Positions 31,553 to 45,110 of a stretch of DNA of 64,000 nt are shown piece after piece. Below the pieces are notes generated by a model that worked only from the letters and a program-made list of their open reading frames with translations, ran no database searches and was not told where the DNA came from. A program made the translations under genes and the position numbers. The stretch comes from Lates calcarifer (lineage: Eukaryota > Chordata > Actinopteri > Centropomidae): NCBI RefSeq assembly GCF_001640805.2, contig NC_066851.1, forward strand, positions 293,992-357,991. Reading direction: 5' to 3'. Position 1 is the first letter of the stretch. The number at the start of each line of letters is the position of its first letter.

Positions 31553-34110
31553 GTTAGTTACTTTATTGTCCCCATGGGGAAATTCGTTTTCACAGCTGTA
31601 CAGGCAGGGAGACACCATAGCACACACCCACACATATAACACACTACAGTCATTTGGTGACAAAGTACAGATATCATTTACAGACCATAATCACGTATTG
31701 TTCAGAGTATTGATGGCTGTGGGGATTAAACTGTTTTTAAAACGTACTCTGTTGTATCTGAGGGACCTGTATCGTCGACCAGAGGGTAACAGGGAGAAGC
31801 AATGGTGCAGTGGGTGAGTGTGGTCCTGTGTTATTGCCTGTGCAATGCATGTAATGGCCTTAGTGTTTAACTGTGTGAGGTTGGGAGTGGGGAGACCAAT
31901 GATTTTAGCTGCTATGGAGGTTATTTTAGTGAACATGTTCCTGTTTTTGACTGTGAGCATTGTCATGAAACAAGGAGAACACTATAGAAGGATTGGCTGG
32001 ATGATACTTTTATACAACATTAACTGAAGGTGTGGAGAAACATGAAGTCCTTTAAGTCTACGGATAACTGAGAGTCTTCGGTTGCATCTTTTGTGAATGT
32101 CCATTGTGTGTGAGTCAAAACTGAGTTTATTGTCAAGTGTGACTCCCAAATATTTGAAATGCTTAACCGTATCAATTGTGGTATTGTCAATGATGATGGG
32201 GTGAGGTGTTGTGATACCAAAAGTCATTTCTTGGGTTTTCTTGAGGTTGAGTTTAAGGTGGTTGCGTTGACACCACTTGGTGAAGTGTTCTATTGAGTTC
32301 CAATGATGTGCAAGGGAGGTGCTGTCCTTAAGAAGTCCCAGTATGGCAGTGTTGTCTGCATATTTGATGTATACTGTAGTGGGTGATAGGCTGATGCAGT
32401 CATTTGTATAAAGTGTATACAGGAAAGGACTTAACACACATCCCTGGGGGGCTTCAGTGTTGGAAATAAGTGGAGCTGCTGTAGTACTGCTGGTCTGAAC
32501 TGTCTGCTGTCTGTTGGATAAGAAGTCATGGATTAAATGAATCAGCCGGGGTGGAACATGGAGTCGGTGTAATTTAGGTATCAGAATATGCCGTTGTATA
32601 GTGTTGAAAGCCGAGCTGACATGCCAGGAGTGTCCAGATGTTCCAGGAGGAGATGCAACAGGCAGGCCACAGCGTCCTCTGTCCCCCTCCTGGCCTTGTA
32701 GGTGAACTGAAAAGAATCCAGTTGGTAAAATAGTTCTGAGCAGCAGATGCTCAAGGCATTTCATGATTAAAGATGTTACTGCAATTGGTCTGAAGTTACT
32801 GAGTTCTTTTGGTCGGGATCTCCTGGGTATTGGGATGATGGTAGCTTTTTTCCAGAGAGCAGGAATCTTACGGGTCTGATATGTCTCACAGAAGAGGGGA
32901 TGAATTACAGGTGCCAGTTCAGATGCACAGGTCTTCGGTACCCTGGCAGGGATACTATCTGGGCCCGGGGCTTTCCCGGGCTTTCACCGTTTCAGCTGGG
33001 ACCGCACTTCCTCGATTGTGAAGGGAGCTGTGATACAGGACTCCACTGAAGGTAGATCATTCAGTTCTTTGAGACACTCCGGTGAAATCTTGAGCGTCAA
33101 ATCTGTTGAAAAATTTGTTTTAAGTTATTTCCCAGCTCCATTGATATTACTTGTTGAGACCTGGTGTTACCTTCTGTTCGTGTTTTAACCCTCTGAAAGG
33201 CCTGTCTGGTGTTCATGTTACTAAATTCCTGCTCCATCTTTTTTCGGTATGTTTGCTTTGCCTTCAGGACCTCGCTCCTTACTGACTGATTTGCTGCCCT
33301 GAGAGCACTCCAGTCTTTAAGCTTGAAAGCCACAGATTTTTCTTCCAAGCTACTTCTCATCTGAGGTGTAATCCAGGGTTTTGAGTTGGAGTATTTTATT
33401 ATTTTATTCACCGGAATGGTAGTGGTGATACAAAAGTTAATGTAGTCTGTGACTGTGGACACTTTATGATCCAGATCGCCCTCAAAAAATCTCCCAGTCT
33501 GTACATGCAAGAGAATTCTGGAGTTGTGCGATGGCAACTTCCGTCCACTGGTGCGCTGTAGATCTGTGGTTTAATCCGCTTCAGTTCCCGTCTGTAAACC
33601 GGAAGTAAACAGATCATGTTGTGATCCGCAAGTCCGAGCGGAGGGTATGAGCGAGCACGGAAAGCATTTGCTATGTTCCCATAGCAAGAGCCAGTACATT
33701 TTCCCTTTGTGTTCGTATATCCACATACTGTTGAAAGGACGGCAGGGCCCTTTTCCTCCGATGCACCTCTCTGTCCAGTAGTATGACTGGTTTGGTGTTG
33801 CTCTGTGGGGAGTTCCGAAGGAGCAGCAGTTCTTCTCTGCTATAGGTGAGTAGCTTGTCACCATTTGCCGTGTTTTTTCCGAAGCATTCACAGAGCAGAA
33901 GTGGAGATAAGATCATGCAGGTTACAAAGAGATACTTGTACTTTGTCATTTTGCCGGTACAAACAAACATTCATGACAGATGGGTGCTCAGCCTGTACAG
34001 ACCATGTTGTCGCAGCAGAGCATGCGCCAAGAGGCCAGTTTATCCAGAGGACAAGAGAGCCCAGAGACAAATCATGACAAATCCATTTCAATAAAGAGAG
34101 AGTGGTTCAT
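31553..34110 (-). mobile_element. Rex1-like LINE, minus strand, degenerate
   Basis: 3' tail TTAGTTAGTTA with ACTTTATTGTCCCCATGGGG at 31,550-31,585. RT segments run 32,764-31,691 (SAFNTIQRHIL, APQGCVLSPFLYTLYTND, KYADNTAIL, where YADD has become YADN). A pre-RT segment lies at 33,537-33,097 and an N-terminal segment at about 33,970-33,571 (LLTYSREELLLLR, as in the 54.3 kb element). The endonuclease region is largely missing. Confidence 0.78.
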
Positions 34111-35885
34111 AAATTCAAAGCTCCACAGACCCCATTTCAGGGAAATGAGCCCTTTGTCACATAGCAACAGATTACCATCTGCCATTATCACAAAGACTTT
34201 CCAATGTCCTGATGCTGGTGGCAGATGAATGCACTGGCACTGTGGGCTGGAGACAGAAACAGCAGTGATTGGATGATTCACTGTAATGAGTAGGCCATAG
34301 AATTTAAATTGAAAGTGGGAAAAAGGTAAGGTGTAGCTCAACATAAGAAGGAGTGGTGAATTTCAGAGTGGAGAAATAAATGTGAGTTTTGTTTAGGCTC
34401 CATTTATTTTGTAATAATACAAGCCATTACCTAATGCCATCATTCTAATAGCTTCAATTAGTGTTCCACCTTCATGAGAAAACAGAGCCCATACTCTCTA
34501 AAAGCACCAGACAAGCTTTACATCAGATTACGCTGATAATTATTTTGACTGTATATAGCACAGATACATATATATATTTTGCATAGGGGTGAATGGTTAT
34601 ATGAACAAAGTGCCTTCTTTGACACAGAAGATTGTGGTTCATGCTCCATATCCTACAGTCAATGTAATTTGTTATTTTATTCATTATTTTGTTTTATTGA
34701 CTTACTACTACTACTATTATTATTAATATTATTATTAGTTTTTAACTAGTTATTGAATTGTCTTGCTATTTGTAACACTTTGGGCTGCATGTGTGTGTGT
34801 AATTGTGTGTGCTATTTAAATAAAGTTGAGTTGAATGATGGTTTCTTTAAACCATGGAGGGAATCTTTCTCTAACCTAAACCAATGTGTTCTTTAGTCTG
34901 AGCCTGACAGGTGGGACATAAATTGTGAAAGTTCTGCAGTTTGTACACCCACCATCCTCCTCTACCTCCTCCCAGTGACTTCTGTATGGTGCAAGAAAAA
35001 AAAATATTCATAGTTCACACAAGCAACCAAGTTTTCTCCAAAACATATCAGCCAAAATTATCTAGGAGAATACAGGTTTGGTATTTCACATATGTAAACA
35101 CCTTCATCAGACTCTCTCCAAATAGAACTTCATTCTGTTTAAATTGTTGGTTTAAAACTTTCATGAATAAATTTGAATTCAATTTGATTTTATTTATATC
35201 ACGCTGAATTACAAGTTACTTCAAGACACTTTTCATATAGAGCCGGTCTAGGCTGTACTCTTTATATATCATATACATTATATAAACAGATATAAATTAT
35301 TGTCCAAAATTCTGCTTACATTACTGTTATCATCTTAAAGGATGGGTTCAAGATTGTTCACTGCAACAGTGGTGCCTGCTTAAATTTATCTTTTTCATGC
35401 TGGCCATTAAAAAATACTTTTCTGAGTGATGGAGGACAATATCCAGGGATCTCATTCTTACAAAAGCTATCACAATATGAAGCTTCAGCAATGTGACAAG
35501 TCAGGTGGGTATTCGCTAAACCAGAGGCTTTGTATTCTCTTCAGATAACCTGATGAATACACTGACACACGTGGAAGTGTGTCATGAAAGGATCTTTAAA
35601 TGGATGGCTGGGAATGAGGAATGATAACAGCAAGCAAAAACTATTTCAGTGTACATATGGGCACCTGACTATTGAGAAAATGGTGATCTATCCTGTAATA
35701 TCATTAATAATTATATTATTGATAATTACATTATAACCCTGCTCATTATCAGTTTTCTGCCAGGCACGTCCAGGTCATTGGTCTATATGCCAAGTTTCCC
35801 TACTCCAGCAGTTCCAGGGGGATTCCTTGGTGCCTCCTGAAACACCTGGACAGGGAGACATTACGGGGAAGGCCTTATGACCCTA
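34111..35885. other. No gene recognised; AT-rich with simple repeats
   Basis: Contains TTA/ATT runs at about 34,705-34,740 and a poly-A stretch at about 34,997. I see no coding pattern. Confidence 0.4.
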
Positions 35886-35889
35886 CTAA

Positions 35890-36983
35890 TACCTTAAAAA
35901 AGGAGCTCTCAGTGAAAGTGAAACAGACCATCCTTAGGCTGAAAAAAAAAAGAGGAAATCCATCAGAGAGATAGTGAAAATGTTAGGAGTGGCCAAATCA
36001 ACAGTTTGGTACATTCTGAGAAAAAGGGTTCACCACAAGCTGCAAACCATTAATCAGCCTCAAAAATAGAAAGGCCAGATTAGACTTTGCCAAAAAGCAT
36101 CTAAAGAAGCCAGCCCTGTTCTGGAACAGCATTCTTTGGACAGATGAAACTAAGATCAATCTGTACCAGAATGATGGGAAGAAGAAAGTATGGAGAAGGC
36201 TTGGAATGGCTCATGATCCAAACCACACCACGTCCATTACACTGCCTCCACCATGTTTTACAGAACGTGGTGGAGGCAGTGTAATGGCATGAGCATGCAT
36301 GGCTTCCAGTGGCACTGAGTCACAAGTGTTTATTGATGATGTGACAGACGACAGGCGCAGCCGGATGAATTCTGAAGTGTATAGGGATATATTTTCTGCT
36401 CAGATTCAGCCAAATGCAGCAAAGGTGATTGGACAGCGCTTCATTGTACAGATGGACAATGACCCAAAACATACTGCGAAAGCAACCCAGTAGTTTTTTA
36501 GGGCAAAGAAGTGGAATATTTTGCAATGGCCGAGTTAATCACCAGATCTCAACCCAATTGAGCATGAATTTCACTTGCTAAAGACAAAACTTAAGGTAGA
36601 AAGACCCACAAACAAGCAACTACTGAAGAGAGCTGCAGTAACGGCCTGGCAAAACATCACAAAGGAGGAAACCCAGTGATGTCCATGGGTTCCAGACTTC
36701 AGGCAGTTATTACCTGCAAAGTATTAAAAATGAACATTTTATTTATGGTAATGTTAATTTGTCCAATTACTTTTGAGCCCCTGAAATGAGGATACTTTGA
36801 ATAAAAATGGTTGCAATTCCTAAATGTTTCATATGATATTTTTGTTCAACCCCTTGAATTAAACCTGAAAATCTGCACTTCAATTGCATCTTGCATTCTT
36901 TCATTTCAAATCCAAAGTGGTGGCATGCAGAGCCCAAATCATGAAAATTGTGTCACTGTCCAAATATTTCTGGACCTAACTGT
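35890..36983 (+). mobile_element. Tc1-like transposon relic (DD34E family)
   Basis: Transposase remnants lie on the plus strand: LRKRVHHKLQTIN near 36,010; WTDETKINLYQNDGKKKVW near 36,136; FIDDVTDDRRSRMNSEVYR near 36,330; FIVQMDNDPKHTAKATQ near 36,440; SPDLNPIEHEFHLLKTKL near 36,540. Two of the three acidic residues sit in WTDE and MDNDPKH, and the Glu in PIEH. The right end finishes CTGGACCTAACTGTA (about 36,970-36,983), a Tc1 terminal repeat. The left terminal repeat is missing. Stops interrupt the frame. Confidence 0.82.
36234..36287. repeat. Perfect 20-bp hairpin inside the Tc1 relic
   Basis: CCATTACACTGCCTCCACCA (36,234-36,253) is repeated exactly inverted at 36,268-36,287, with a 14-base loop. 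The right arm encodes the usual HGGGSV-type stretch of Tc1 transposases. The left arm replaces the normal sequence. Confidence 0.9.
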
Positions 36984-38149
36984 ATGTCTAGGCTACATGT
37001 TTCCTCAGGTTAAGGTTTGTAGATACAAAATGTAACAGATGTACCCTGTATCTATAAACCTAGATCTGTTCTAACCTCACACTGACTGTCACTACAGTTT
37101 AACTGTCAACAATCAGTTACTTTGCTGGAGTTCTTGGAAAACATCCTTGAGGCCCATGAAGTGTCTTGAGATGACACCGTGCAATATAAGCAATGGATTA
37201 CAACTGACAGAAATATATATAAATTCTTCAAGACTTAAGACTTCATTTAAACACTGGTTGAAAAATTGAAAAAACTGACCAGTCATCATTTTACTAAAAA
37301 GCACCAACCATCCTACTTGACTCGGTTAAAGGAGAACGTTCACTAAAATGAAGTGGTGGTTCTTTTGGATTTTGCAGATGCACTCCAAGGATTTCATTGA
37401 GAAAACTCTGATAATCCATACCTTTGTGACCTACTGTAAATATGGCAGTGGTGATACCGGTCACATAAGCATGTGTGCAACCAGCCAACATTTACAACAT
37501 TCTACTACATCAGTGCATCATTTTGAACAAGAAGCTCTTCCATATCTGAAATATGTCCAAATCTTTCCAAAATGTACTACTTTCCAGATGGTGCTGTGTC
37601 ACAGTACAAAAAATGTATAAACTTCAGTAATCTTTTACATCCCCAGGAAAACTTTGGTCTCACAACAGACTGGCCCTTCTTTGCCACCAGCCACAGTATG
37701 AAAAACTGTGATGGTACTGGGGGTATCATAAAATGAGAGCAAAAGCTAGTCTCCAGGCTATTACCACTGGCCACATACTCCAAGACAGCTGTATGACTGG
37801 GGATGTGGCAACATACAAAATGCTGAAATCCAGATATCTCAGTGCAGTCAGTGGCAACCATAGTCATCACTGATACATTCCAACTGCTGAGAAAACTGCA
37901 AGTCAAATGAATATCTGAACACTTCTTTTCTAGCTTAGGTATTGAAAACTTCAGCATCAGCAAATGAGCTGAGGATTTCTGATATATGCTAATGTTGTCC
38001 TTGCGTGTATGTATGATGAGAAGTTGTAGCTGGGATCTGTCATGGAAACATCTGATGATGATGTTATAATTTGATTACTGTAAAACATTTAACAATAATT
38101 GAACATGAATACATGTTGCAAATAATACCTAGGGTTTCTTGAATTTATG
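36984..38149. other. No gene recognised
   Basis: AT-rich sequence with no long frame. The segment 37,300-37,960 reads in short frames on both strands without any recognised motif. Confidence 0.4.
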
Positions 38150-38347
38150 TATATATGCAATGTATTCAGAAAGTATTCAGACCCCTTCACCTTTTTCACA
38201 TTTTAAGTTACAACTTAATGCTAAAATAGAAAATAAAATTCTTCCGCCATCAGTCTACACTCAATACCCCATAATGTTTGAAATGTTTGCAAATTTGAAA
38301 CATCACATTGACACAAGTATTCAGACCCTTGTGTGTGTGTGTGTGTT
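38150..38347. repeat. Short Tc1-derived repeat plus GT microsatellite
   Basis: GTATTCAGACCCCTTCAC near 38,175 and its near copy GTATTCAGACCC near 38,317 are typical ends of non-autonomous Tc1 repeats. A (GT)n run follows at 38,331-38,347. Confidence 0.55.
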
Positions 38348-38365
38348 TGAATGATAATTACGTTT

Positions 38366-38745
38366 GACTTAGACTTAGAAGGCTTTTATTGTCATTCAGT
38401 ATGCAGCAAGTGTATACAGAATGAAATTTCATTTGCATAGGCCTCAGTTTTTCAGTTCCAGTGCAGTGCAAATGTATGTGGAAAAAAAAAATTCTGCAAG
38501 CAGAATGGGAATGTATATACATAAATATTAATTATGTACACCAGGATTAGACAGAAGTGAGTTTTTAAGTGTTTAAAAGTCTGATGGCTTGGGGGTCAAA
38601 GCTGTTGTAGAACCTGGTGGTCCTACGGAACCTCTTTCCAGAGGCCAGCAGACTAAACAGTCCATGATGGGGGTGAGAGGAGTCACTGCAGATCTTCCTG
38701 GCCCAAGACGCACAGTGGTTCTGGAAGTTTGCAGGTAATTAATAA
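38366..38745 (-). repeat. 5'-truncated LINE 3' end (GACTTA tail)
   Basis: GACTTAGACTTAGAAGG then CTTTTATTGTCATTCAGTATGCAG marks the tail. Sequence to about 38,745 matches LINE C-terminal/3' UTR sequence on the minus strand. The tail hexamer is the same as in the element at 54,316. Confidence 0.6.
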
Positions 38746-39717
38746 TATCACAGTGGTAAGTGATTGGCTAAGCAGCAGTAACTGAAGTTAAAGTCATCAC
38801 CTTTTCAGAAAGCTAAAGCTCAGATAACCATTTTCAGGCCATGAAAGAATATAAACAAAGTGTTAGTGACAGGAAACCTCCTTTCAAATCCAGGGTTTGA
38901 TGAGTGGATGAGCTGCTGGATTACATAAGAGGAAAATGGCCTTTTATCTATTATTCACATTGATTGTGGCTTTTCCACTTATTTCACCTTGTAAATGAAG
39001 GCAGTGAGGGAGCCTTTCAATTTCTTATTCCGTGTTCATTAAAGCATGAGCTGTTCACACTCACACAAATTCAGAGCTACACAGTGTATTTGCAAAGTTT
39101 GGAAAAGAGTGTTTTTCTCCCCTTATTATTTTGTGTGTGTGTTGATATATCTCTATCTTTGTGAGGACCAGTAAGTTTTATACCTTGGGAGTGAGGACAT
39201 TTTGACCAGTCCTCACTGTCTGACACATCTTCAAATGACTGTTTGAAAGTTCAGACCTGGTTTTAAGATTAAGCTTACGATTGGGTTCGAGTTAGGGTTA
39301 GGGTAAGGTTACACAAACACCTGTGGTAGTCCTGGTTAGTGAGAGCATATACACACACCTCTGGCTTGAGGCTGCTGTTTACAGCTGAAACAGATCCTGG
39401 AGAGCTAATAATTTGGTAGAACACTAGGAATAACAAAAGAGAAACTAGAATTACTGCCCTGTGGTTATATGGATCCACCAATCAGTCCAGTTAGATCTAA
39501 TTAGCATATGGATTTCATATAATTATGGCCCAAAACATATTTTGTTATGTCACAGTGACCTTTGACCACCAAATTTGAATTAGTTCATCCTTGCGTCCAA
39601 ATGAATCTTTGTGCCAGAAATAATGAAATTCCCCCTAGGCATTCCTGACATATCACCTTCACAAGTTCATGATTTTAGGATTGAAGGGCCTCCAGCACTA
39701 TGTTCTCATCAACATGG
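38746..39717. other. No gene recognised
   Basis: Mixed sequence with a GGGTTAGGGTAAGG motif near 39,292, too short to be called telomeric. No supported feature. Confidence 0.4.
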
Positions 39718-39960
39718 AGAATCAGAATCAGAATCAGACTTTATTGTCGAGTAAGTTTGCACATTCAAGGAATTTGTCTTGGTATATTAGTGCTAAAAAC
39801 AGTGATAGTAAACTAAGAGGGATAAAAAAACAAGTTGAAATAAAGGTAAGAGTAAAGAGCAAAAAGCAAATACTATATTTACAAAGAACATAAATATAAT
39901 TATAATTTAAATTGTGCGTAGAGTGCAAATTGAGGCATAAAAAGGAAGCAGAGAAAGCCA
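39718..39960 (-). repeat. 5'-truncated LINE tail (AGAATC type)
   Basis: AGAATCAGAATCAGAATCAG then ACTTTATTGTCGAGTA. It is homologous to 30,203-30,360, longer, in the same orientation. Confidence 0.65.
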
Positions 39961-42440
39961 TTCTGAATGTGCCTAACTTAAACCATGTATAGGTAAGTCC
40001 TTGTCACTTGGTGTTTAGTTTGTTTAGTTAGTTTGTTTGTTGTCTTTTCCCTTCAGCATATCCCATAATGCAGTGGAAGGAAGCCAAGGAGACACTATGG
40101 ACAGGTCCCAGCCTGTATGCCATGCAGGAGAAAACCCACACAAACATGCATAATCCACACTCAAAGCACCTGGCCAGTCATGAGAGACCAAATCATTGAG
40201 GCATGAGAGCAATGAGTCAGTCATGCTGTGCAGCCCGTGGGCTTCAGTGCATTCCTTCAGTATGTGGCAGGCTGGCTTTCTGTGTGCATCTGGAAAGGGG
40301 AACAAGGAGGAAGGAAAAACAACACTACATGATCTTGGATCAAGCAAATCATCCATGTACCGCAACTCATCGATGAGTGGAAGATCAGTCTAATCAAGTG
40401 CTTCTCCAAAAGCCTAAAGTGGATCTTCCGAATTTTTTAGTCATGCATAACAGTTAAAATGTAAAGTGAGTCACTAGGGGAATGTTGTGTACCACACAAT
40501 CACATTTTTTACTGCCACGTCTCATTTTCATGTTTCATTGCTACAGCAGCTCACACAGCATGGTACCCTGGACTGAGTGATTTTCACAGAGTTGAGATGA
40601 ACACAGGGAATAGTTGCCTCCCACACACATACAGACCTCATCTGATTCAGATAGTGTAAAGAGAGGCAATGGTCCCTTTGATCCTCTGTAGATTAACCAG
40701 TCATGTCTGACTCCAGTGGCTGACAGAGAGGGAGCTAGACAACAGAACTCCAAATGTTAGTGACAGTTTACCCTCTACTCCTGAGGGGTCAGATGGTCAG
40801 AGTACCTGGCATTATGGGCACAGCTGAAGGGACTAATCCAGGCAAACCAACAATCCCATGGTTGGCTGACCAGCAGGCATTATGGGCTGCATGTAGGGAC
40901 CAGCAAGCCCTTCCTGTGTGGAGGGTCAAGCAAGCCCAAGGGTTGCTATAGATGCAGAGAGGAAGGGCACAGGTCTGGTGATGGTAGAGGTGGCAGTGGC
41001 ACAAGTGGTGGTGGTGATTGAGGCTGGAAGATTGGCTATAAACACCAGTTGCCAACAACTGGTGTTGAGGTGGCTGATGAGAAAGTAGGACCTATGGTGC
41101 CGTCTTTTGCCACTGAACATGGCATATGAGTTCCACTCCACAATACCACTTATCAAACCTGGAGGTAAACCACTGTGGGAACCTCAGGACAGTTTGGCTT
41201 GCAAACAGCAGTTAAATACCATCCATACATTCTAGAGATACATACACATTGTGTAGTGCCTAATACATTTTGATTCTTTGTTTTTGAAACTTTACTACAA
41301 ATACAACCCTTTAAAATTTTAAAGTGAATTGAATTCAATGAATTAGTGGTAGCATTACCTGTGAAGAGAACTCTTCGCTAGCACATGCTAATATTATGTC
41401 CCACCTAAAATATCAAAAGACAACTGGCCAGTCTACAATTAGATGTCTACAGTGGAGTCTACAGTTGCATAGACCAATCAAAACACATAAGTGTCTCCAG
41501 TGATTGTAGACTTTTGCGCTACTATAGACTCAACCTCTGCGAACAGGGACTGTTTGGATTGTTGGAGCATAGTGTTTCTGTTCATGTTACTAATCCAAAG
41601 GTTTCACTCTGCATTCTCATTTGCCAACCAGCAGGAGGTGGAAGCTTTTCAACTTTGCACATCTTCATACCCCCTAATCATGTCTTACCATGAAACAACA
41701 GTTGGCTTTATTTTCATTCCCTTGTCACCATCTTCATTCAGGCACCACTGCCTTCTCCCACGCAGCTCACATGGTAATTGGTACCTTCCAATGAAAAGAG
41801 AAAGCGAAATAGGCACAACTCAAGGTATGTGGGACCTAAATAACAAAAGAAACCTCAAAGTGTCTTTGGATAACTCATGGCTTCCAAATGGTTTTTGTAG
41901 TATTGTACCCAGCAGCTGCGATTGCCTGTATGTAGAATATGTTTCATTTCCCTAGAACCCAATGTTTCATTGTTAAATTTCAATTAGAAATTAATCAAGG
42001 AAAAACTGAACACTAAGGAAATTCTAAGACGTTTGGCAATACAGCGTTTGTGCAGCTGTGACAGACGGGGTAATATTCAGAGAAGAATAACTGTTTTTAT
42101 TGTTCCCTCCCTTACAAATGCTCTATTCAAATACTTAGTCCCCCTCCACTCAAAAATTTGTCTTGGTCATTGTTACCTATCTTGGAGGTTTGCCTCTTCA
42201 CTGTACAGAGAAGTGTATATTCAGAGTTTGTCAGTTTATCTGTGATCACTGAGTTTAAAGCATTTACCTGTAAGCATGATTTGTGACATAACTACACTGT
42301 TGCTCATAAAGTTGGAATATTTTTTTCAGACATATTCCTCTTTTTATTCCTATTTATACAGTAATCATCTTTGACCAGGTGCAATGATTACACTGAGTCC
42401 CAGTTACCAATTCTGTTTTGAGAAGATATACACTTTATCT
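39961..42440. other. No gene recognised
   Basis: About 2.5 kb of ordinary AT-leaning sequence. Short frames only; no repeat termini, RNA genes or splice-supported exons are evident. Confidence 0.4.
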
Positions 42441-42445
42441 ATCAA

Positions 42446-42640
42446 GAACAGAATAGAATGGGCTTTATTGTCACTGTACAGTTAAGTACAACAAAATTGT
42501 GGCAAACAGTGTGCTATAGAAGAAATTATATACAATAAGAAATACAAAATGTACACAAATAATACAAAACATTACACTAACTTTACACAATTTACATACA
42601 CACAGCACACGTTTATGCAAGAAACAGACTAGGACAATCA
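42446..42640 (-). repeat. 5'-truncated LINE tail
   Basis: AACAGAATAGAATGGG then CTTTATTGTCACTGTACAG, in minus orientation. Confidence 0.5.
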
Positions 42641-43311
42641 CATTGTCACAATCAGTTCATGAGAATAGGTTAAAAAAAATATATTTTCTTCCAACTTTAT
42701 GGGCATGTGTATTTTGCAAGTGTATTTTTAAACCTAAAGCCTGCATTGCACATACATTGAGAATGGATGTTCAGAGATGTAGGAGACATCTTGTGTGAAA
42801 AATAATTGCATGCTATAAGCCTGTGAATATTCTCATTTATCCAGGTCATAGTTATCTCAAGGAAGTTTAATCGAAAGCAACTGGACTTAGTTGTAGTCTA
42901 GGAAGACGTTTCACCTCTCATCCAAGAGGCTTCATCAGTTTGTGTTCGCATCTGACCATGGCTGGGACTGCTGCATTGCATGCTATGAGCAAAAAGATTC
43001 ATTTTAAGAATTTCTCATCAGGTAACTGAATTTTTTGGGGCAAAAGCATATCATACATGATTTAGTGCAATTCAGTTGAATACCAGACACATTATTTGTC
43101 CGTCATGGATCAATTTGAGGCAGCAAGTCTGCAAACTCAGTACACAAAGACAAATCACCTACACACTATTAATGGAAGCCTAGAGGAGATCTCTCACATC
43201 TTTTACAGTTTCTGGTGCATTAGACCTATGTTGGCCGGTAACAACATTTTGGAAGGAAGTTTTTCCTCTCCACTGTCGCCTACTGCTGCTCATGGTGGAC
43301 ACTGGTGGGTG
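42641..43311. other. Unplaced sequence with a short dispersed repeat
   Basis: AGACGTTTCACCTCTCATCC and AAGAGGCTTCATCAG (about 42,904-42,940) form a motif I recognise as widely dispersed in fish genomes. The remainder is unrecognised. Confidence 0.35.
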
Positions 43312-43313
43312 TA

Positions 43314-44375
43314 GGGGTGTAACGATTCAGTGAACTCATGATTCAGTTCAAAGCTTGATACAGAGCTCACGGTTTGATGAACTCACGATACATCTAAGGA
43401 TATATGAAGTATATGAAATTAAGATCTTAGATTTCTTATTCATTTTTTCTTAATGCAAACTGCCAAAAAACAAAGCAAAGAAACACTTATCTCAAATCTC
43501 TTGTTGCGACAAAACCCAGTTTCTGAGTGTTTTTCTTAATGTAAACTAAATTCCAGTACAATTGTAAAAATAAAATCTTTCTTGCTGTTATTCTCTTATT
43601 CTGCAGACTACAATGCAAAAGAAAGGATATCGGATTGGCCATAATATAAGGCAGTATTTATCTCCTGATGCATTACGTTTTCATTCATTACAACTGATAT
43701 TCTTTTTGAATGGGGCTAATATTAGTGTAATTACGGTATTTTAGAGTGTTGCATTGTGGATTGTTTAGCCCAATTATGTTGCTAAGCTAACAAGTGTTGT
43801 TGGTCCATGTATAGTGAGTTTTTCAGAGTTAATCAGCCCTAAAAGTCTTTGGTTAGTTCAGTTTAAGCTCCAGGGGTTTGTGAAGCTGCTGTAACATGTT
43901 CTGCTGCCACGGAGGAAATAAATTAAGTGATGAGTAGAAATGAGTTCACAGTGTCTCCTGATGTGATTACAGCTGTTACAGATGATGAGTCTGATTATCA
44001 GAGAAAAGAATTATGCAAGAGGAATGAGAGAGAGAGAGAGAGAGAGAGAGAGGGATCAACTCGCTACAGTCACTCAGTCAGCTGATTAGTGGTCACATAA
44101 GAGAGTGGTCTACAGACGTCTGACTGAACAGAACATTAAGCAGCCAGATGCTGTTACATTGTCAGAAGCTGTGGGAATAAGAGAAAGTTGCAGTTCAAAC
44201 CTACTCACTTTAATTCCTCTATTACCAGTGTTATTTAGTACGGTGCACAGTGCGATCCCTCACAGAGGTGTAAAGGATTACTTCAGGACACAGAGCTCAC
44301 TTCATCAGTGACATCACAATACAGTTCCCAGCATCACGATGCGTATCGTCACGTTTTTCTGAATCGTGATGAAGT
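43314..44375. repeat. MITE-like segment with partly inverted ends
   Basis: Begins TAGGGGTGTAACGATTCAG and ends near 44,340-44,375 with sequence rich in CGATGCGTATCGTCACG and CTGAATCGTGATG. This resembles non-autonomous hAT-type elements. A (GA)n run lies at about 44,029-44,053. The right-hand TIR is incomplete, so the boundaries are uncertain. Confidence 0.4.
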
Positions 44376-44760
44376 AAAATTCAGTAAGCTTCAAGCACCA
44401 AGTATACTATATGTAGTAAGAATACTATTATAAATGTACTAATGGTATATAAGTGTACTATTTCAATACTTCTTGGCATCAGCATTTTTTAGTTTATAAA
44501 AGTATACTTTTAAGTATACTGTAAGTGTGAGAGTAGTATATTTTGAGTACATAACTTGTTTGCATTTAAATTTTATTTGTATTTGTGTTATACTGTAAAA
44601 TGAGGCTTAGCCAAAGTTCAGTCAGGAAGACTATCTCTCTGCACATGACATATGAGTCATAAGCACTTTTCCTGCTGTCCTACCTGCAGATTCACGTTTT
44701 CATCTAATCACAACCTGACGTGCTCGCCTTGAGCCAGTCACTCATAAGCTGTCTGTCTAC
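44376..44760. other. No gene recognised
   Basis: AT-rich with TAGTATA-type repeats. Nothing supported. Confidence 0.35.
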
Positions 44761-45110
44761 TGTCATTCAGCAGAAACCTCAAGCAGAACCAGGGTGGGCA
44801 GCCATCTGCCATTTGCATGAGAGAGAATCCATAACTAAGGTATGGTTTCCAGCAAGCCTGAGCCCACCCTAACTATAAGCTTTATCAAAAAGCAAAGTTT
44901 AAAGCCTACTCTTAAAAGTGCAGAGGGTGTCTGTCTCCCGGACCCAAAGCGAGAGATGGTTCCACAGTGGACGAGCCTGATAGCTGAAGGCTCTGCCTCC
45001 CATTCTACTCCTCTACTCTCTAGGAACCACTTGCAAATAAGCATTCTGTGAGCGCAATATTCTAGTGGGATTGTAGGGAATTATAAGCTCTTTAAGATAG
45101 GATGGTCCCT
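44760..45110 (-). repeat. CR1/L2-group LINE fragment (3' end)
   Basis: Homologous to about 21,010-21,300 (C-terminal RT tail and 3' UTR; AACTATAAGCTTTATCAAA, GTCTCCCGGACC). Truncated at the junction with the L1-like element. Confidence 0.75.

Noticed and set aside
39285..39307. GGGTTAGGGTAAGG as interstitial telomere repeat
   Set aside because: Only about two units; ordinary in fish intergenic DNA.
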